A DNA stretch of 36,932 nucleotides. It comes from Paulinella micropora. Its lineage: Eukaryota; Cercozoa; Imbricatea; Euglyphida. The stretch spans positions 91,241-128,172 of the forward strand of contig BJOX01000307.1 in the NCBI GenBank assembly GCA_009731375.1. Direction: 5' to 3'. The notes beneath the pieces are model-generated. The model saw nothing but the letters and a program-made list of their open reading frames with translations. It was not told the origin of the DNA and searched no databases. A program made the translations under genes and the position numbers. Positions 27,069-36,932 of this stretch are shown in pieces; position 1 is the first letter of the stretch; every line of letters starts with the position of its first letter.

Positions 27069-27752
27069 NNNNNNNNNNNNNNNNNNNNNNNNNNNNNNNN
27101 NNNNNNNNNNNNNNNNNNNNNNNNNNNNNNNNNNNNNNNNNNNNNNNNNNNNNNNNNNNNNNNNNNNNNNNNNNNNNNNNNNNNNNNNNNNNNNNNNNNN
27201 NNNNNNNNNNNNNNNNNNNNNNNNNNNNNNNNNNNNNNNNNNNNNNNNNNNNNNNNNNNNNNNNNNNNNNNNNNNNNNNNNNNNNNNNNNNNNNNNNNNN
27301 NNNNNNNNNNNNNNNNNNNNNNNNNNNNNNNNNNNNNNNNNNNNNNNNNNNNNNNNNNNNNNNNNNNNNNNNNNNNNNNNNNNNNNNNNNNNNNNNNNNN
27401 NNNNNNNNNNNNNNNNNNNNNNNNNNNNNNNNNNNNNNNNNNNNNNNNNNNNNNNNNNNNNNNNNNNNNNNNNNNNNNNNNNNNNNNNNNNNNNNNNNNN
27501 NNNNNNNNNNNNNNNNNNNNNNNNNNNNNNNNNNNNNNNNNNNNNNNNNNNNNNNNNNNNNNNNNNNNNNNNNNNNNNNNNNNNNNNNNNNNNNNNNNNN
27601 NNNNNNNNNNNNNNNNNNNNNNNNNNNNNNNNNNNNNNNNNNNNNNNNNNNNNNNNNNNNNNNNNNNNNNNNNNNNNNNNNNNNNNNNNNNNNNNNNNNN
27701 NNNNNNNNNNNNNNNNNNNNNNNNNNNNNNNNNNNNNNNNNNNNNNNNNNNN
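27069..27752. other. Assembly gap (684 N)
   Basis: Unreadable. It starts exactly at the end of the inverted S3 exon copy. Confidence 0.99.
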
Positions 27753-27785
<33 letters not shown>

Positions 27786-27971
27786 CATATATATATATAT
27801 ATACATATATATACCTATATATCCATCTATCTATCTATCTATCTACCTATCTATCTATCTATCTACCTATCTATCTATATATCTATCTATCTATCTATCT
27901 ATATATCTATCTATCTATCTATCTATCTATATATATATATATATATACATATATAATATATACTATCTATC

Positions 27972-28002
<31 letters not shown>

Positions 28003-28037
28003 ATATATATATGTATCTGTCTATCTTTATATATTTA

Positions 28038-28075
<38 letters not shown>

Positions 28076-28130
28076 CCTATCTATCTGTCTATCTTATCTA
28101 TCTATATATCTATCTATCTATCTATTTATA

Positions 28131-28184
<54 letters not shown>

Positions 28185-28326
28185 ATCTATCTATCTATGT
28201 ATCTATCTGTCTACCTATCTATCTATCTATCTATCTATATATCTATCTACCTATCTATCTACCTATCTATCTACCTATATATCTATCTATATATCTATCT
28301 ATATATCTATCTAACTATATATCTAC

Positions 28327-28374
<48 letters not shown>

Positions 28375-28485
28375 ATATCTATCTACCTGTCTATCTATCT
28401 ATATATGTATCAATTTATCTATCTGTCTATCTATCTATCTATATCTGTATCGCATTGAGTCAGCTAGAAACGTTGAAAAAAAAAA
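27753..28485 (+). repeat. (AT)n and (TATC)n
   Basis: Compound TATATC/TATC/ACCT array; a short unique piece (GCATTGAGTCAGCTAGAAAC) at 28451-28475 precedes the SINE tail. Confidence 0.9.
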
Positions 28486-28731
28486 TAATAATAATGATAG
28501 TGCTTCTCTGTCAATGGCTGATGCATTTCTGCACATGCGCCTCCATCGTCTCACCCGTGAGGGGAGTACGAAGAATTGACGATAGGCTCTAATGACACCC
28601 CCGCAAGGGCAGTTCCAACACTTCCAGACGGACCGGTATGTTCAATGAAAATACTGGTGGCACCGACTGGAATCGAACTGGCGACAGGGCCCAGATGGTA
28701 GAACTTGACCACTGGGCTATCACGGTGTCCA
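28486..28731 (-). mobile_element. tRNA-derived SINE, copy 1 (minus strand)
   Basis: On the - strand it starts GGACACCGTGATAGCCCAGT with A box TAGCCCAGTGG and B box GTTCGATTC, retains the tRNA-like 3' end GGTGCCACCA, continues with a ~160-bp unrelated body, and ends in an (ATT)n/A-rich tail at 28476-28498. Highly similar to the copy at 30232-30463. Confidence 0.88.
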
Positions 28732-28732
28732 A

Positions 28733-28809
<77 letters not shown>

Positions 28810-28882
28810 TAAGGATGATGATTAATGTTATTATTATTATTATTATTACTATTATTATTATTATTATTACTATTACTATTAC

Positions 28883-28942
<60 letters not shown>

Positions 28943-29021
28943 GAAATGCACTCTCGCAAAATGCAAACAAAAGACAGAACAAATAACAGACAACCAGAAA
29001 ATACACACACACACACACCAT

Positions 29022-29053
<32 letters not shown>

Positions 29054-29067
29054 CCAACAACAACACC

Positions 29068-29099
<32 letters not shown>

Positions 29100-29150
29100 A
29101 AATGTATACATGAATGCATGTATGCAATATATTTGTATGTATGTATCCAG
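28732..29150. repeat. (AAT)n/(ATT)n and (CAA)n intron sequence
   Basis: AAT 28732-28820, ATT to 28942, unique A-rich piece 28943-29005, (CA)n and (CAA)n to 29100, GTAT units up to GTATCCAG. No gene. Confidence 0.9.
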
Positions 29151-29188
29151 GTATTTTATTCCGCTGCGGCCTATATACTTGCTATTGC
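29151..29188 (+). CDS. Micro-exon (38 bp) with channel S4 start
   Basis: Acceptor GTATCCAG, donor TTGC|GTAATC. With the two bases carried over it reads E-YFIPLRPIYLLL and leaves a C that joins GG of the next exon as Arg. The PLRPIYLLLR motif is typical of S4 in TPC repeat I, which has few arginines and starts with Pro-Leu-Arg. Phases match on both sides, and no other island between 26747 and 30533 does this. Confidence 0.75.
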
Positions 29189-29204
29189 GTAATCGGGGTC
29201 TGAG

Positions 29205-29205
<1 letters not shown>

Positions 29206-29269
<64 letters not shown>

Positions 29270-29276
29270 ATGTCTG

Positions 29277-29313
<37 letters not shown>

Positions 29314-29381
29314 ATATTATCTATCTATATATCTGTCTATACATCTAAATATCTATCTATCTATCTTTCTATATATCTATA

Positions 29382-29412
<31 letters not shown>

Positions 29413-29475
29413 ATATCTGTCTTTCTCTCTGTCTATCTATCTATCTATCTATCTATATATCTATCTATCTATCTA

Positions 29476-29518
<43 letters not shown>

Positions 29519-29783
29519 ATCTACCTACCTACCTACCTACCTACCTACCTACCTATCTATATATCTATATATCTATATATCTATCTATATATCTATTTAT
29601 CTATCTATCTATCTGCATATCTTTCTATGTATCTATCTATATATCTATATATCTACTCTATCTATCTATCTTTCTACCTATCTACCTATCTACCTATCTA
29701 TCTATCTATATATCTATCTATCTATCTATCTATCTATATATCTATCTATCTATCTATCTATCTAGTTATCTATCTATCTATAT
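29206..29783 (+). repeat. (TATC)n with ACCT block
   Basis: TATC/TATATC/ACCT array. No gene. Confidence 0.93.
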
Positions 29784-30230
<447 letters not shown>

Positions 30231-30231
30231 T

Positions 30232-30463
30232 TGGACACCGTGATAGCCCAGTGGTCAAGTTCTACCATCTGGGCCCTGTCGCCAGTTCGATTCCTGTCGG
30301 TGCCACCAGTATTTTCATTGAACATACCGGTCCGTCTGGAAGTGTTGGAACTGCCCGTGCGGGGGTGTCATTAGAGCCTATCGTCAATTCTTCGTACTCC
30401 CCTCACGGGTGAGACGATGGAGGCGCATGTGCAGATTTGCATCAGCCATTGACAGAGAAGCAC
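30232..30463 (+). mobile_element. tRNA-derived SINE, copy 2 (plus strand)
   Basis: A box TAGCCCAGTGG at 30244-30254 and B box GTTCGATTC at 30285-30293 fit the polymerase III internal promoter consensus. GACACCG pairs with CGGTGCC in six of seven positions like an acceptor stem, followed by ACCA like a retained CCA end. The body then reads GTATTTTCATTGAACATACC onward to GACAGAGAAGCAC and an (ATT)n tail. Confidence 0.9.
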
Positions 30464-30500
<37 letters not shown>

Positions 30501-30532
30501 ATTATCATTATTATTATTATTATTCTGCTTAG

Positions 30533-30570
30533 GGGCCGCGGATGTGATGCTATTGTACTTTTGCATTCTG
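30533..30570 (+). CDS. Micro-exon (38 bp), end of S4 and start of S5
   Basis: Acceptor TATTCTGCTTAG, donor CTG|GTACCT. It reads R-AADVMLLYFCIL: the Arg comes from the split codon C|GG. It starts with two bases and ends in phase 0, fitting both neighbours. It supplies the last S4 basic residue and the S4-S5 turn. The (ATT)n SINE tail directly upstream acts as a T-rich tract. Confidence 0.74.
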
Positions 30571-30604
30571 GTACCTCCATCCATCTACCCTCCCTTCTAC
30601 ATAC

Positions 30605-30661
30605 CTATATAGCTATATATCTATCTATCTATATATCTATCTATATATCTATCTATCTATG

Positions 30662-30705
<44 letters not shown>

Positions 30706-30753
30706 GATCTATCGATATATCGATCTATCTATCTATCTATCTATCTATCTATA

Positions 30754-30796
<43 letters not shown>

Positions 30797-30806
30797 ATCT
30801 ATCTAG
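30605..30806 (+). repeat. (TATC)n
   Basis: TATC/TATATC/CGAT units. Confidence 0.93.
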
Positions 30807-31237
30807 TCCCTTCCGTGCAAACATCACGGCTTAGCTGGGGTGCCTTATGTGTGCCTAGCCATACGCCTATAAGTCATATGCCGAAACAGCGACGGGAAGC
30901 ACAATCCTGTTCCCTCAGGGTGCCCTTTCTCGCTTGTTGAGCCCGGAATAAAACCCACAGTGCTCTGTCGGTTTATACTAGACTGTCGAACAGTCTCGAA
31001 ACTCCATCTGCTTACTGGGTCCTCTGTAATGGAGGTGGGAGCTCGTTCTGCAAGCGGCGCTTATGGAACGAGCCCTGGCCCCGCCTGGTACTAGGGAGCT
31101 TTGGTATCGCCTGTATCAGTCACTTCCGTGCAAACATCACGGCTTAGCTGGGCATCGGGTTAATACTTTACCCACAGACTTCCTGGGTTGACGAAATCAG
31201 AAGCTCCTTTTTTCTGACATTAGTCGATATTTCATCT
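30807..31237 (+). repeat. Family A element with an internal jump
   Basis: 30807-30837 is a fragment from the 3' half (GTCCCTTCCGTGCAAACATC, GGCTTAGCTGGG) joined to a 5'-truncated copy that starts TGCCTTATGTGTGCCTAGCC and ends GATATTTCATC. Confidence 0.9.
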
Positions 31238-31337
31238 ACCTATCTATCTATCTATCTATATATCTATCTATCTATCTATCTATCTGTCTATCTATCTATC
31301 TATCTATATATGTCTGTCTATTTATCTATCTATCTAG
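31238..31337 (+). repeat. (TATC)n serving as 3' splice-site tract
   Basis: Ends TATCTATCTAG at the S5 exon acceptor. Confidence 0.92.
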
Positions 31338-31391
31338 GTCACCACAGCCGTGCTGGGCACGCTTCTGCTACAACCTTACTTTTCCACCGCG
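31338..31391 (+). CDS. Exon with channel S5 helix, 18 codons
   Basis: Acceptor TATCTATCTAG, donor GCG|GTCTAT, phase 0 at both ends. It reads [18 protein letters not shown], continuing the hydrophobic run LLYFCIL of the preceding exon to make S5. Three partial copies of its 3' portion with donor follow (31459, 32495, 33108); only this one has an acceptor. The copies vary at the first codons ([22 protein letters not shown]) but keep LLLQPYFST. Confidence 0.75.
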
Positions 31392-31507
31392 GTCTATATC
31401 TATATCTATATCTATATCTATATCTATATCTATATCTATATCTGTATATCTATATCTATTACTTATCCACTGCGGTATATATCTATCTAGTTATCTATCT
31501 ATCTATC

Positions 31508-31556
<49 letters not shown>
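31392..31556 (+). repeat. (TATATC)n, short copy of the S5 exon end, (TATC)n
   Basis: 31459-31474 (TTACTTATCCACTGCG|GTATAT) is a worn copy of the exon's last 16 bases and donor. Confidence 0.85.
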
Positions 31557-31558
<2 letters not shown>

Positions 31559-31944
31559 ATGTGTGCCTAGCCATACGCTATAAGTCACATGCCGAAATAG
31601 CGACGGGAAGCACAATCCTGTTCCCTCAGGGTGCCCTTTCTCGCTTGTTGAGCCCGGAATAAAACCCACAGTGCTCTGTCGGTTTATACTAGACTGTCGA
31701 ACAGTCTCGAAACTCCATCTGCTTACTGGGTCCTCTGTAATGGAGGTGGGAGCTCGTTCTGCAAGGGGCGCTTATGGAACGAGCCCTGGCCCCGCCTGGT
31801 ACTAGGGAGCTTTGGTATCGCCTGTATCAGTCCCTTCCGTGCAAACATCACGGCTTAGCCGGGCATCGGGTTAATACTTTACCCACAGACTTCCTTGGTT
31901 GACGAAATCAGAAGCTCCTTTTTTCTGACATTAGTCGATATCTC

Positions 31945-31946
<2 letters not shown>
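31557..31946 (+). repeat. Family A element, 5'-truncated
   Basis: From TATGTGTGCCTAGCCATACG to GATATCTCATC, then (TATC)n to about 32107. Confidence 0.93.
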
Positions 31947-32032
<86 letters not shown>

Positions 32033-32054
32033 GTATATTTATCTATCTATATAT

Positions 32055-32095
<41 letters not shown>

Positions 32096-32113
32096 AATCT
32101 ATCTATCTATCTA

Positions 32114-32438
32114 ACTACAACTCGCCTACAAAACCCGAGGCAAAAAGTTGGCCCGTCTTCTGAAGCCCGCTGCCGTTCGAGACGGCCAGCAGGACATCAG
32201 GAGTTACTTTGTTTCCAAACGACCTCGCGACCAATCACAACATGCGCCCGATAACCCCTCCAATCCCAACTCCTCCTTCCCAGACACGCAAAGACCCCGC
32301 AAGAGAGCACACGTAGAAACATCAGACTGTATAAAACCGGGGCATAGTCCCCATTTCCAGCCCGCTGCCCAGCCTCCATCTGGAGGCGGGGTGGAATGGT
32401 TGCCTATGTCCTCGGATATGCAGCGCTGATAGACCAAG

Positions 32439-32441
<3 letters not shown>
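32114..32441 (+). mobile_element. 5'-truncated element fragment encoding a C-terminal peptide with a PIP-box-like motif
   Basis: One frame is open from the (TATC)n boundary to a stop at 32427: it reads [20 protein letters not shown], then DGQQDIRSYFVSKRPR, a polar Pro/Asn/Ser/Arg-rich stretch, and ends GGGVEWLPMSSDMQR. QQDIRSYF matches the PCNA-interaction (PIP-box) consensus Q-x-x-[ILM]-x-x-[FY]-[FY], followed by basic residues. The last 15 codons, the stop and the flank TAGACCAA recur at 14178-14243, so this is the end of a dispersed element's protein. No reverse transcriptase or nuclease motif remains in the fragment, so the element class is unknown. Confidence 0.6.
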
Positions 32442-32490
<49 letters not shown>

Positions 32491-32554
32491 ATACTGTTTG
32501 TCACGCTACTGCTACAACCTTACTTTTCCACCACGGTCTATATCTATATCTATA

Positions 32555-32589
<35 letters not shown>

Positions 32590-32609
32590 ATATCTATCTA
32601 TAAATCTAT
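32442..32609 (+). repeat. (AT)n, copy of the S5 exon end, (TATC)n
   Basis: 32495-32535 reads [13 protein letters not shown] with donor ACG|GTCTAT; no acceptor. Confidence 0.88.
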
Positions 32610-32953
32610 CTCTTGGGCTTGATTTTTTGAAATGGGTGCCATCTGTCGACAGACAGAGAATTAGGGGATGGTGTGGGTGTGCTGGGCCCGTGGTGGGGTG
32701 CCTTATGTGTGCCTAGCCATACGCCTATAAGTCACATGCCGAAATAGCGACGGGAAGCACGACTCTGTTCCCTCAGGGTGCCCTTTCTCGCTTGTTGAGC
32801 ATGGAATAAAACCCAGAGTGCTCTGTCGGCTTATACTAGACTGTCGAACAGTCTCGAAACTCCATCTGCTTACTGGGTCCTCTGTAATGGAGGTGGGAGC
32901 TCGTTCTGCAAGGGGCGCTTATGGAACGAGTCCTGGCCCCGCCTGGTACTAGG
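32610..32953 (+). repeat. Family A element, interrupted by gap
   Basis: From CTTGGGCTTGATTTTTTGAA to GGTACTAGG at the N run 32954-33020. The 3' end and tail are lost in the gap. Confidence 0.92.
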
Positions 32954-33020
32954 NNNNNNNNNNNNNNNNNNNNNNNNNNNNNNNNNNNNNNNNNNNNNNN
33001 NNNNNNNNNNNNNNNNNNNN

Positions 33021-33107
<87 letters not shown>

Positions 33108-33193
33108 CCCCTGTTGGGCACCCTCCTGCTTCAGCCTTACTTTTCCACCGCGGTCTATATCTATATCTTTGTCTATATCTATCTATCTATCTA

Positions 33194-33282
<89 letters not shown>

Positions 33283-33356
33283 ACAGCGGGCAAAGCCATA
33301 CCCAGTCTATTATCTCTATCACTATACATATTCATCTATATCGATACAAACTACAG
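33021..33356 (+). repeat. (AT)n, copy of the S5 exon end, microsatellites, pre-exon spacer
   Basis: 33108-33152 reads [15 protein letters not shown] with donor GCG|GTCTAT and no acceptor. Then (TATATC)n, (CT)n, (AT)n and a unique spacer 33281-33356 (AACAGCGGGCAAAGCC...) up to AACTACAG. Confidence 0.85.
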
Positions 33357-33576
33357 GTGGATGGTGGGAGTGACTCGTCATTCGCCAACCCCGTCCTCTC
33401 CTTCATTACTACCTTCATCTACCTCTCCAATGGCGAAAACTACCGATCTATCTCCCCGTCTCGCCTCGGACTGTTCTATGACCCTATCTACCTGGTCTTT
33501 TTCTGTATGGTGACCATCCTGCTTATGTTTGTAACACTAGCCATGGTCATCGGCTTGTTCCAAACTGCATTCACTG
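33357..33576 (+). CDS. Exon with channel pore loop and S6, 73 codons
   Basis: Acceptor ACAAACTACAG, donor ACTG|GTACAT. It reads [60 protein letters not shown] and [13 protein letters not shown], leaving one [22 protein letters not shown] is a pore helix and filter: the F-x-x-F-I-x-x-[ST]-x-x-E-N-[YP] shape is shared with TPC and other Cav/NaV-type repeats. The following [22 protein letters not shown] is S6. A Glu in the filter region would favour cation, perhaps Ca2+, permeation (inference). This is the strongest single piece of evidence for the channel assignment. Its last ~40 bases and donor are repeated nine more times downstream. Confidence 0.85.
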
Positions 33577-34732
33577 GTACATATAAATGTAAATATAAAT
33601 ATAAATGTAAATATAAGTATAAATGTAAATGTAAATATAAATATAAATATAAATATAAATATAAATATAAATGTAAATATAAGTGTACATATAAATATAA
33701 ATATAAATGTAAACATAAATATATATAAATATAAATATACATATAAATATCATCGCTAGCCATGGTCATCGGCTTGTTCCAAACCGCATTCACTGATACA
33801 TATAAATATAAATATAAATATAAATATAAATATAAATATAAATATAAATGTAAATATACATATAAATGTAAATATAAATATAAATGTACATATAAATATA
33901 AATGTAAATATAAGTATAAATGTAAATGTAAATATAAATATAAATATAAATGAAAATTTAAATATATATATATATATATATATATATCATCGCTAGCCAC
34001 TGTCATCGGCTTGTTCCAAATCGCATTCACTGGTACATATACATATAAATATAAATATAAATGTAAATATAAAGGTAAATATAAATAAATATAAATACAA
34101 ATATAATAAATATAAATATACATATAAATATAAATATAAATATCATCGCTAGCCATGGTCATCGGCTTGTTCCAAACCGCATTCACTGGTACACATAAAT
34201 ATAAATATAAATATAAATATAAATGTAAATGTAAATATAAATGTAAATGTAAATATAAATGTAAATGTAAATATAAATCTAAATATAAATCTAAATATAA
34301 ATCTAAATATAAATATAAATATAAATATTATCGCTAGCCATGGTCATCGGCTTGTTCCAAACCGCATTCACTGGTGCATATACATATAAATATACGTATA
34401 AATATAAATATACATATAAATATAAATGTAAATGTAAATGTAAATATAAATGTAAATATACATAAATATAAATATATATATCATCGCTAGCCATGGCCAT
34501 CGGCTTGTTTCAAACCACATTCACTGGTACATATAAATATAAATAGAGAAATAGAAATAGAAATATAAATATAAATATACTGTAAATATAAATATGCATG
34601 TAAATATAAATGTAAATTTAAATATAAATATAAGTATAAATTTAAATATAAATGTATATAGATATAAATATAAATATAATCGCTAGCCATCGTCATTGGC
34701 TTGTTCCAAACCGCATTCGCTGTTACATATAC

Positions 34733-34787
<55 letters not shown>

Positions 34788-34990
34788 TCAATATCATCGC
34801 TAGCCATGGTCATCGGCTTGTTCCAAACCGCATTCACTGGTACATATAAATATAAATATAAATGTAAATATAAATATAAATATAAATATAAATATAAATA
34901 TATATATAAATATACATATAAATATAAATATAAATATAAATATAAATATACATATAAATGTAAATATAAATATAAATGTAAATGTAAATA

Positions 34991-35021
<31 letters not shown>

Positions 35022-35461
35022 ATATATATATATATATATATATATAAATATCATTGCTAACCATGGTCATAGGCTTGTTCCAAACCGCATTCACTGGTAC
35101 ATATACATATACATACAAATATAAATATAAATATAAATATAAATATAAATATAAATATAAATATAAATATAAATATAAATATAAATGTAAATGTAAATGT
35201 AAATATAAATATAAATATACATATAAATATAAATATACATATAAATATAAATATAAATATAAATATAAATATAAATATAAATATAATCGCTATACATGAT
35301 CATCGGCTTGTTCCAAACCGCCTTCACACTAGTAGCTATAAATACAAAGATATGACAATAGATATAAATATAAATATGAATATAACTATAACTATACATA
35401 TAAATATAAATAAACATAAATATAAATATAAATATAAATATAAAATCTTCATGTATATTAG
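33577..35461 (+). repeat. (TAAATA)n intron with nine copies of the S6 exon 3' end
   Basis: Copies of CTAGCCATGGTCATCGGC plus TTGTTCCAAACCGCATTCAC begin at about 33756, 33993, 34149, 34334, 34487, 34683, 34800, 35057 and 35290. Spacing is irregular (117-257 bp) and filled with TAAATA/TAAATG hexamers or (AT)n. The donor ACTG|GT is kept in six copies and lost in those at 33756 (GATACAT), 34683 (TTACAT) and 35290. There are no gaps here. Confidence 0.92.
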
Positions 35462-35628
35462 AGCTCCGTCAGCAGGAGGCGCGCAAACAATTGCTGTTAG
35501 ACCGGACGGGCGAAATTGCCGCGTTTATCTGCCTTGATATGGACGAAACTCGGGAGATATCGTTGGAACAGTTTGTACGGTATCAGAAAAGGTTACATCC
35601 CCATCTGGATAAGGGAGTGATCCGTCAG
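35462..35628 (+). CDS. Exon, cytosolic EF-hand-like linker after S6, 55 codons
   Basis: Acceptor CATGTATATTAG, donor CAG|GTATCT. With the carried-over G it reads [41 protein letters not shown] and [15 protein letters not shown]. The segment [12 protein letters not shown] (about 35536-35571) has the 12-residue EF-loop pattern with acidic positions 1 and 3, Thr at 5, Glu at 7 and Ile at 8, but Gln instead of Glu/Asp at 12, so Ca2+ binding may be weak. AtTPC1 also has its EF-hands in the linker after S6 of repeat I. It contains a single long amphipathic helix before the loop. Joins upstream as Glu (G|AG). Confidence 0.82.
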
Positions 35629-35764
35629 GTATCTATCTATCTATCTATCGATGTATCTATGTCTCTATCTATCTATCTATGTATCCATCTGTCTGTCTGT
35701 CTATCTATCCATCTATCTGTCTGTCTATATATCTATCTATCTATCGATATGTCTATCCATCCAT

Positions 35765-35811
<47 letters not shown>

Positions 35812-35954
35812 ATCTACCTACCTACCTACCTACCTATCTACCCACCCACCTATTTATCCATATATATATCTATATATCGATCCATCTATCTATCTATTTA
35901 TCTATCTATCTGTCTATCTATCTATCTATCCATCTATCTATCTATCTATCTATA

Positions 35955-35993
<39 letters not shown>

Positions 35994-36313
35994 ATATCTA
36001 TCTATGTATCTATCTATCTATCTATGTATCTATCCATCTATCTATCTGTAACATGGAATGTGAATAAGTAGATAATATAGATGGAACAAGATGAATACAT
36101 ATCAGAGAGAGATAGAGAGGGAGAGAGAGAGAGAGAGTCCATGGCAAGGGTGTCGCAGCTATCTGTCTATCTATATATCTATATATTGGTCTATCTATCT
36201 ATCTATGAATCTATGTATCATCTACCTACCTACCTACCTACCTACCTACCTACCTACCTACCTACCTGCCTGCCTATCTACCTACCTATCTATCTATCTG
36301 TCTATCTATCTAG
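35629..36313 (+). repeat. (TATC)n intron with a partial copy of the next exon
   Basis: TATC/TGTC/ACCT array beginning at the donor itself. Unique pieces: 36048-36100 (ACATGGAATGTGAATAAGTAG) and, after (GA)n, 36135-36160 (GAGTCCATGGCAAGGGTG, TCGCAGCT), a diverged copy of the middle of the following exon. Confidence 0.88.
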
Positions 36314-36382
36314 GTATTTTTCGAAATGACTCTAGGGGAGTCCACAGCACGGGTTTCACAGTTTGTACGAGCGTGTGAAAAG
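36314..36382 (+). CDS. Exon, second half of the EF-hand-like linker, 23 codons
   Basis: Acceptor TATCTATCTAG, donor AAAG|GTAGAT, phase 0 at both ends. It reads [20 protein letters not shown] then CEK. Placed after ...[11 protein letters not shown] it gives VFFEM-x-x-GES-x-A-R-V-S-x-x-QF-like spacing that resembles a second, degenerate EF-hand (hydrophobic helix, loop with Gly/Glu, Val at position 8, helix), as in the paired EF-hands of plant TPC1. Partial copies lie on both sides (36135 and 36745). The frame continues beyond the window. Confidence 0.72.
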
Positions 36383-36383
36383 G

Positions 36384-36453
<70 letters not shown>

Positions 36454-36454
36454 T

Positions 36455-36488
<34 letters not shown>

Positions 36489-36497
36489 GGATAGATG

Positions 36498-36582
<85 letters not shown>

Positions 36583-36653
36583 GTAGATAGATAGGTAGAT
36601 AGATAGATAGATCGATCGATCGATAGATAGATCGATCGATCGATCGATCGATC

Positions 36654-36714
<61 letters not shown>

Positions 36715-36744
36715 GTAGGTAGGTAGATAGGTAGATGGATGGAA
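36383..36744 (-). repeat. (GATA)n with GATC and GGTA variants
   Basis: The intron starts with GTAGATAG, so the exon donor runs straight into the repeat. Orientation is opposite to most of the window and matches the minus-strand family A element at 36803. Confidence 0.93.
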
Positions 36745-36778
36745 AGGATGTCACAGTGTGTACGAGCGTGTGAAAAGA
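36745..36778 (+). repeat. Copy of the 3' end of the 36314 exon
   Basis: AAGGATGTCACAGTGTGTAC then GAGCGTGTGAAAAG, followed by ATAGAC so the donor GT is lost. Confidence 0.82.
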
Positions 36779-36802
36779 TAGACAGACAGACAGATAGATG
36801 AG

Positions 36803-36932
36803 ATATCGACTAATGTCAGAAAAAGGAGCTTCTGATTTCGTCAACCAAGGAAGTCTGTGGGTAAAGTATTAACCCGATGCCCAGCTAAGCCGTGATGTTT
36901 GCACGGAAGGGACTGATACAGGCGATACCAAA
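36803..36932 (-). repeat. Family A element on the minus strand, 3' end, running out of the window
   Basis: Reverse complement of the family 3' end: GATGAGATATCGACTAATGTC, then GGAGCTTCTGATTTCGTC onward. It is the only minus-oriented copy, and its tail side is (GATA)n. Confidence 0.92.

Noticed and set aside
30232-30310. Functional tRNA gene
   Set aside because: A and B boxes are present but the D, anticodon and T stems do not pair well, and a SINE body and second copy follow.
33577-35461. Minus-strand frames with [12 protein letters not shown] repeats as a repeat protein
   Set aside because: These are the reverse complement of the S6 exon-end copies; the plus strand gives the channel sequence continuous with the full exon.

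Overview
KIND OF ORGANISM. This is nuclear eukaryotic DNA. Short coding islands are bounded by GT..AG splice signals, a tRNA-derived SINE has A and B boxes, and at least four other dispersed repeat families are present. Most of the window is simple sequence: (TATC)n/(GATA)n, (AT)n, (TTTC)n, poly-T, (AAT)n and (TAAATA)n. I cannot name the lineage. The channel gene below looks most like plant/protist TPC1-type channels, which would suit an alga or other protist with very large, repeat-filled introns, but that is inference. The sequence is a scaffold: 10-base N placeholders sit inside collapsed microsatellites and larger N runs occur elsewhere. || LAYOUT. All recognisable coding sequence is on the + strand and reads as ONE gene split into small exons. 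Chosen exons: 8983-9126, 9602-9644, 11086-11435, 11662-11986, 12342-12438, 12945-13053, 14027-14124, 16292-16334, 17969-18142, 20544-20633, 22644-22711, 26698-26747, 29151-29188, 30533-30570, 31338-31391, 33357-33576, 35462-35628 and 36314-36382. Every consecutive pair is compatible in splice phase, giving about 725 codons with no in-frame stop. From 16292 onward the order is: pre-S1 helix, S1, S2, S2-S3 linker, S3, S4, S5, pore loop with S6, EF-hand-like linker. This is the plan of repeat I of a two-pore-channel (TPC)-like voltage-gated cation channel. Less certain upstream exons (219-283, 2002-2349, 4586-4670), with 8983-12438, encode a Ser/Thr-rich, probably extracytoplasmic region ending in a transmembrane helix, reminiscent of Cache-type sensors. 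A sensor-channel fusion is possible. The gene runs past the right edge, where a second channel repeat would lie. || REPEATS. A ~540-bp element (family A, about 13 copies, some fused head to tail) and a ~230-bp element (family B, 3 copies) both end in TCTCATC followed directly by (TATC)n, so much of the TATC microsatellite looks like retroelement tails. Other repeats are an inverted pair of tRNA-SINEs, four copies of a GC-rich palindromic element, a TIR hairpin element, two 3' fragments of an element sharing a conserved C-terminus, and several minisatellites. || MOST UNUSUAL. Fragments of many exons, usually one exon edge plus its splice site, are copied again inside the adjacent introns. The best case is the 3' end of the S6 exon with its donor site, present ten times at irregular 117-257 bp spacing within (TAAATA)n from 33537 to 35330. 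Similar partial copies accompany the exons at 12342, 17969, 20544, 22644, 26698, 31338 and 36314. Most copies keep coding sense and many keep the splice site, so the introns are full of decoy exon ends. || LIMITS. No searches were run. Exon boundaries come from splice-site sequence, phase and reading sense. No promoter, transcription start or polyadenylation site of the channel gene could be placed.
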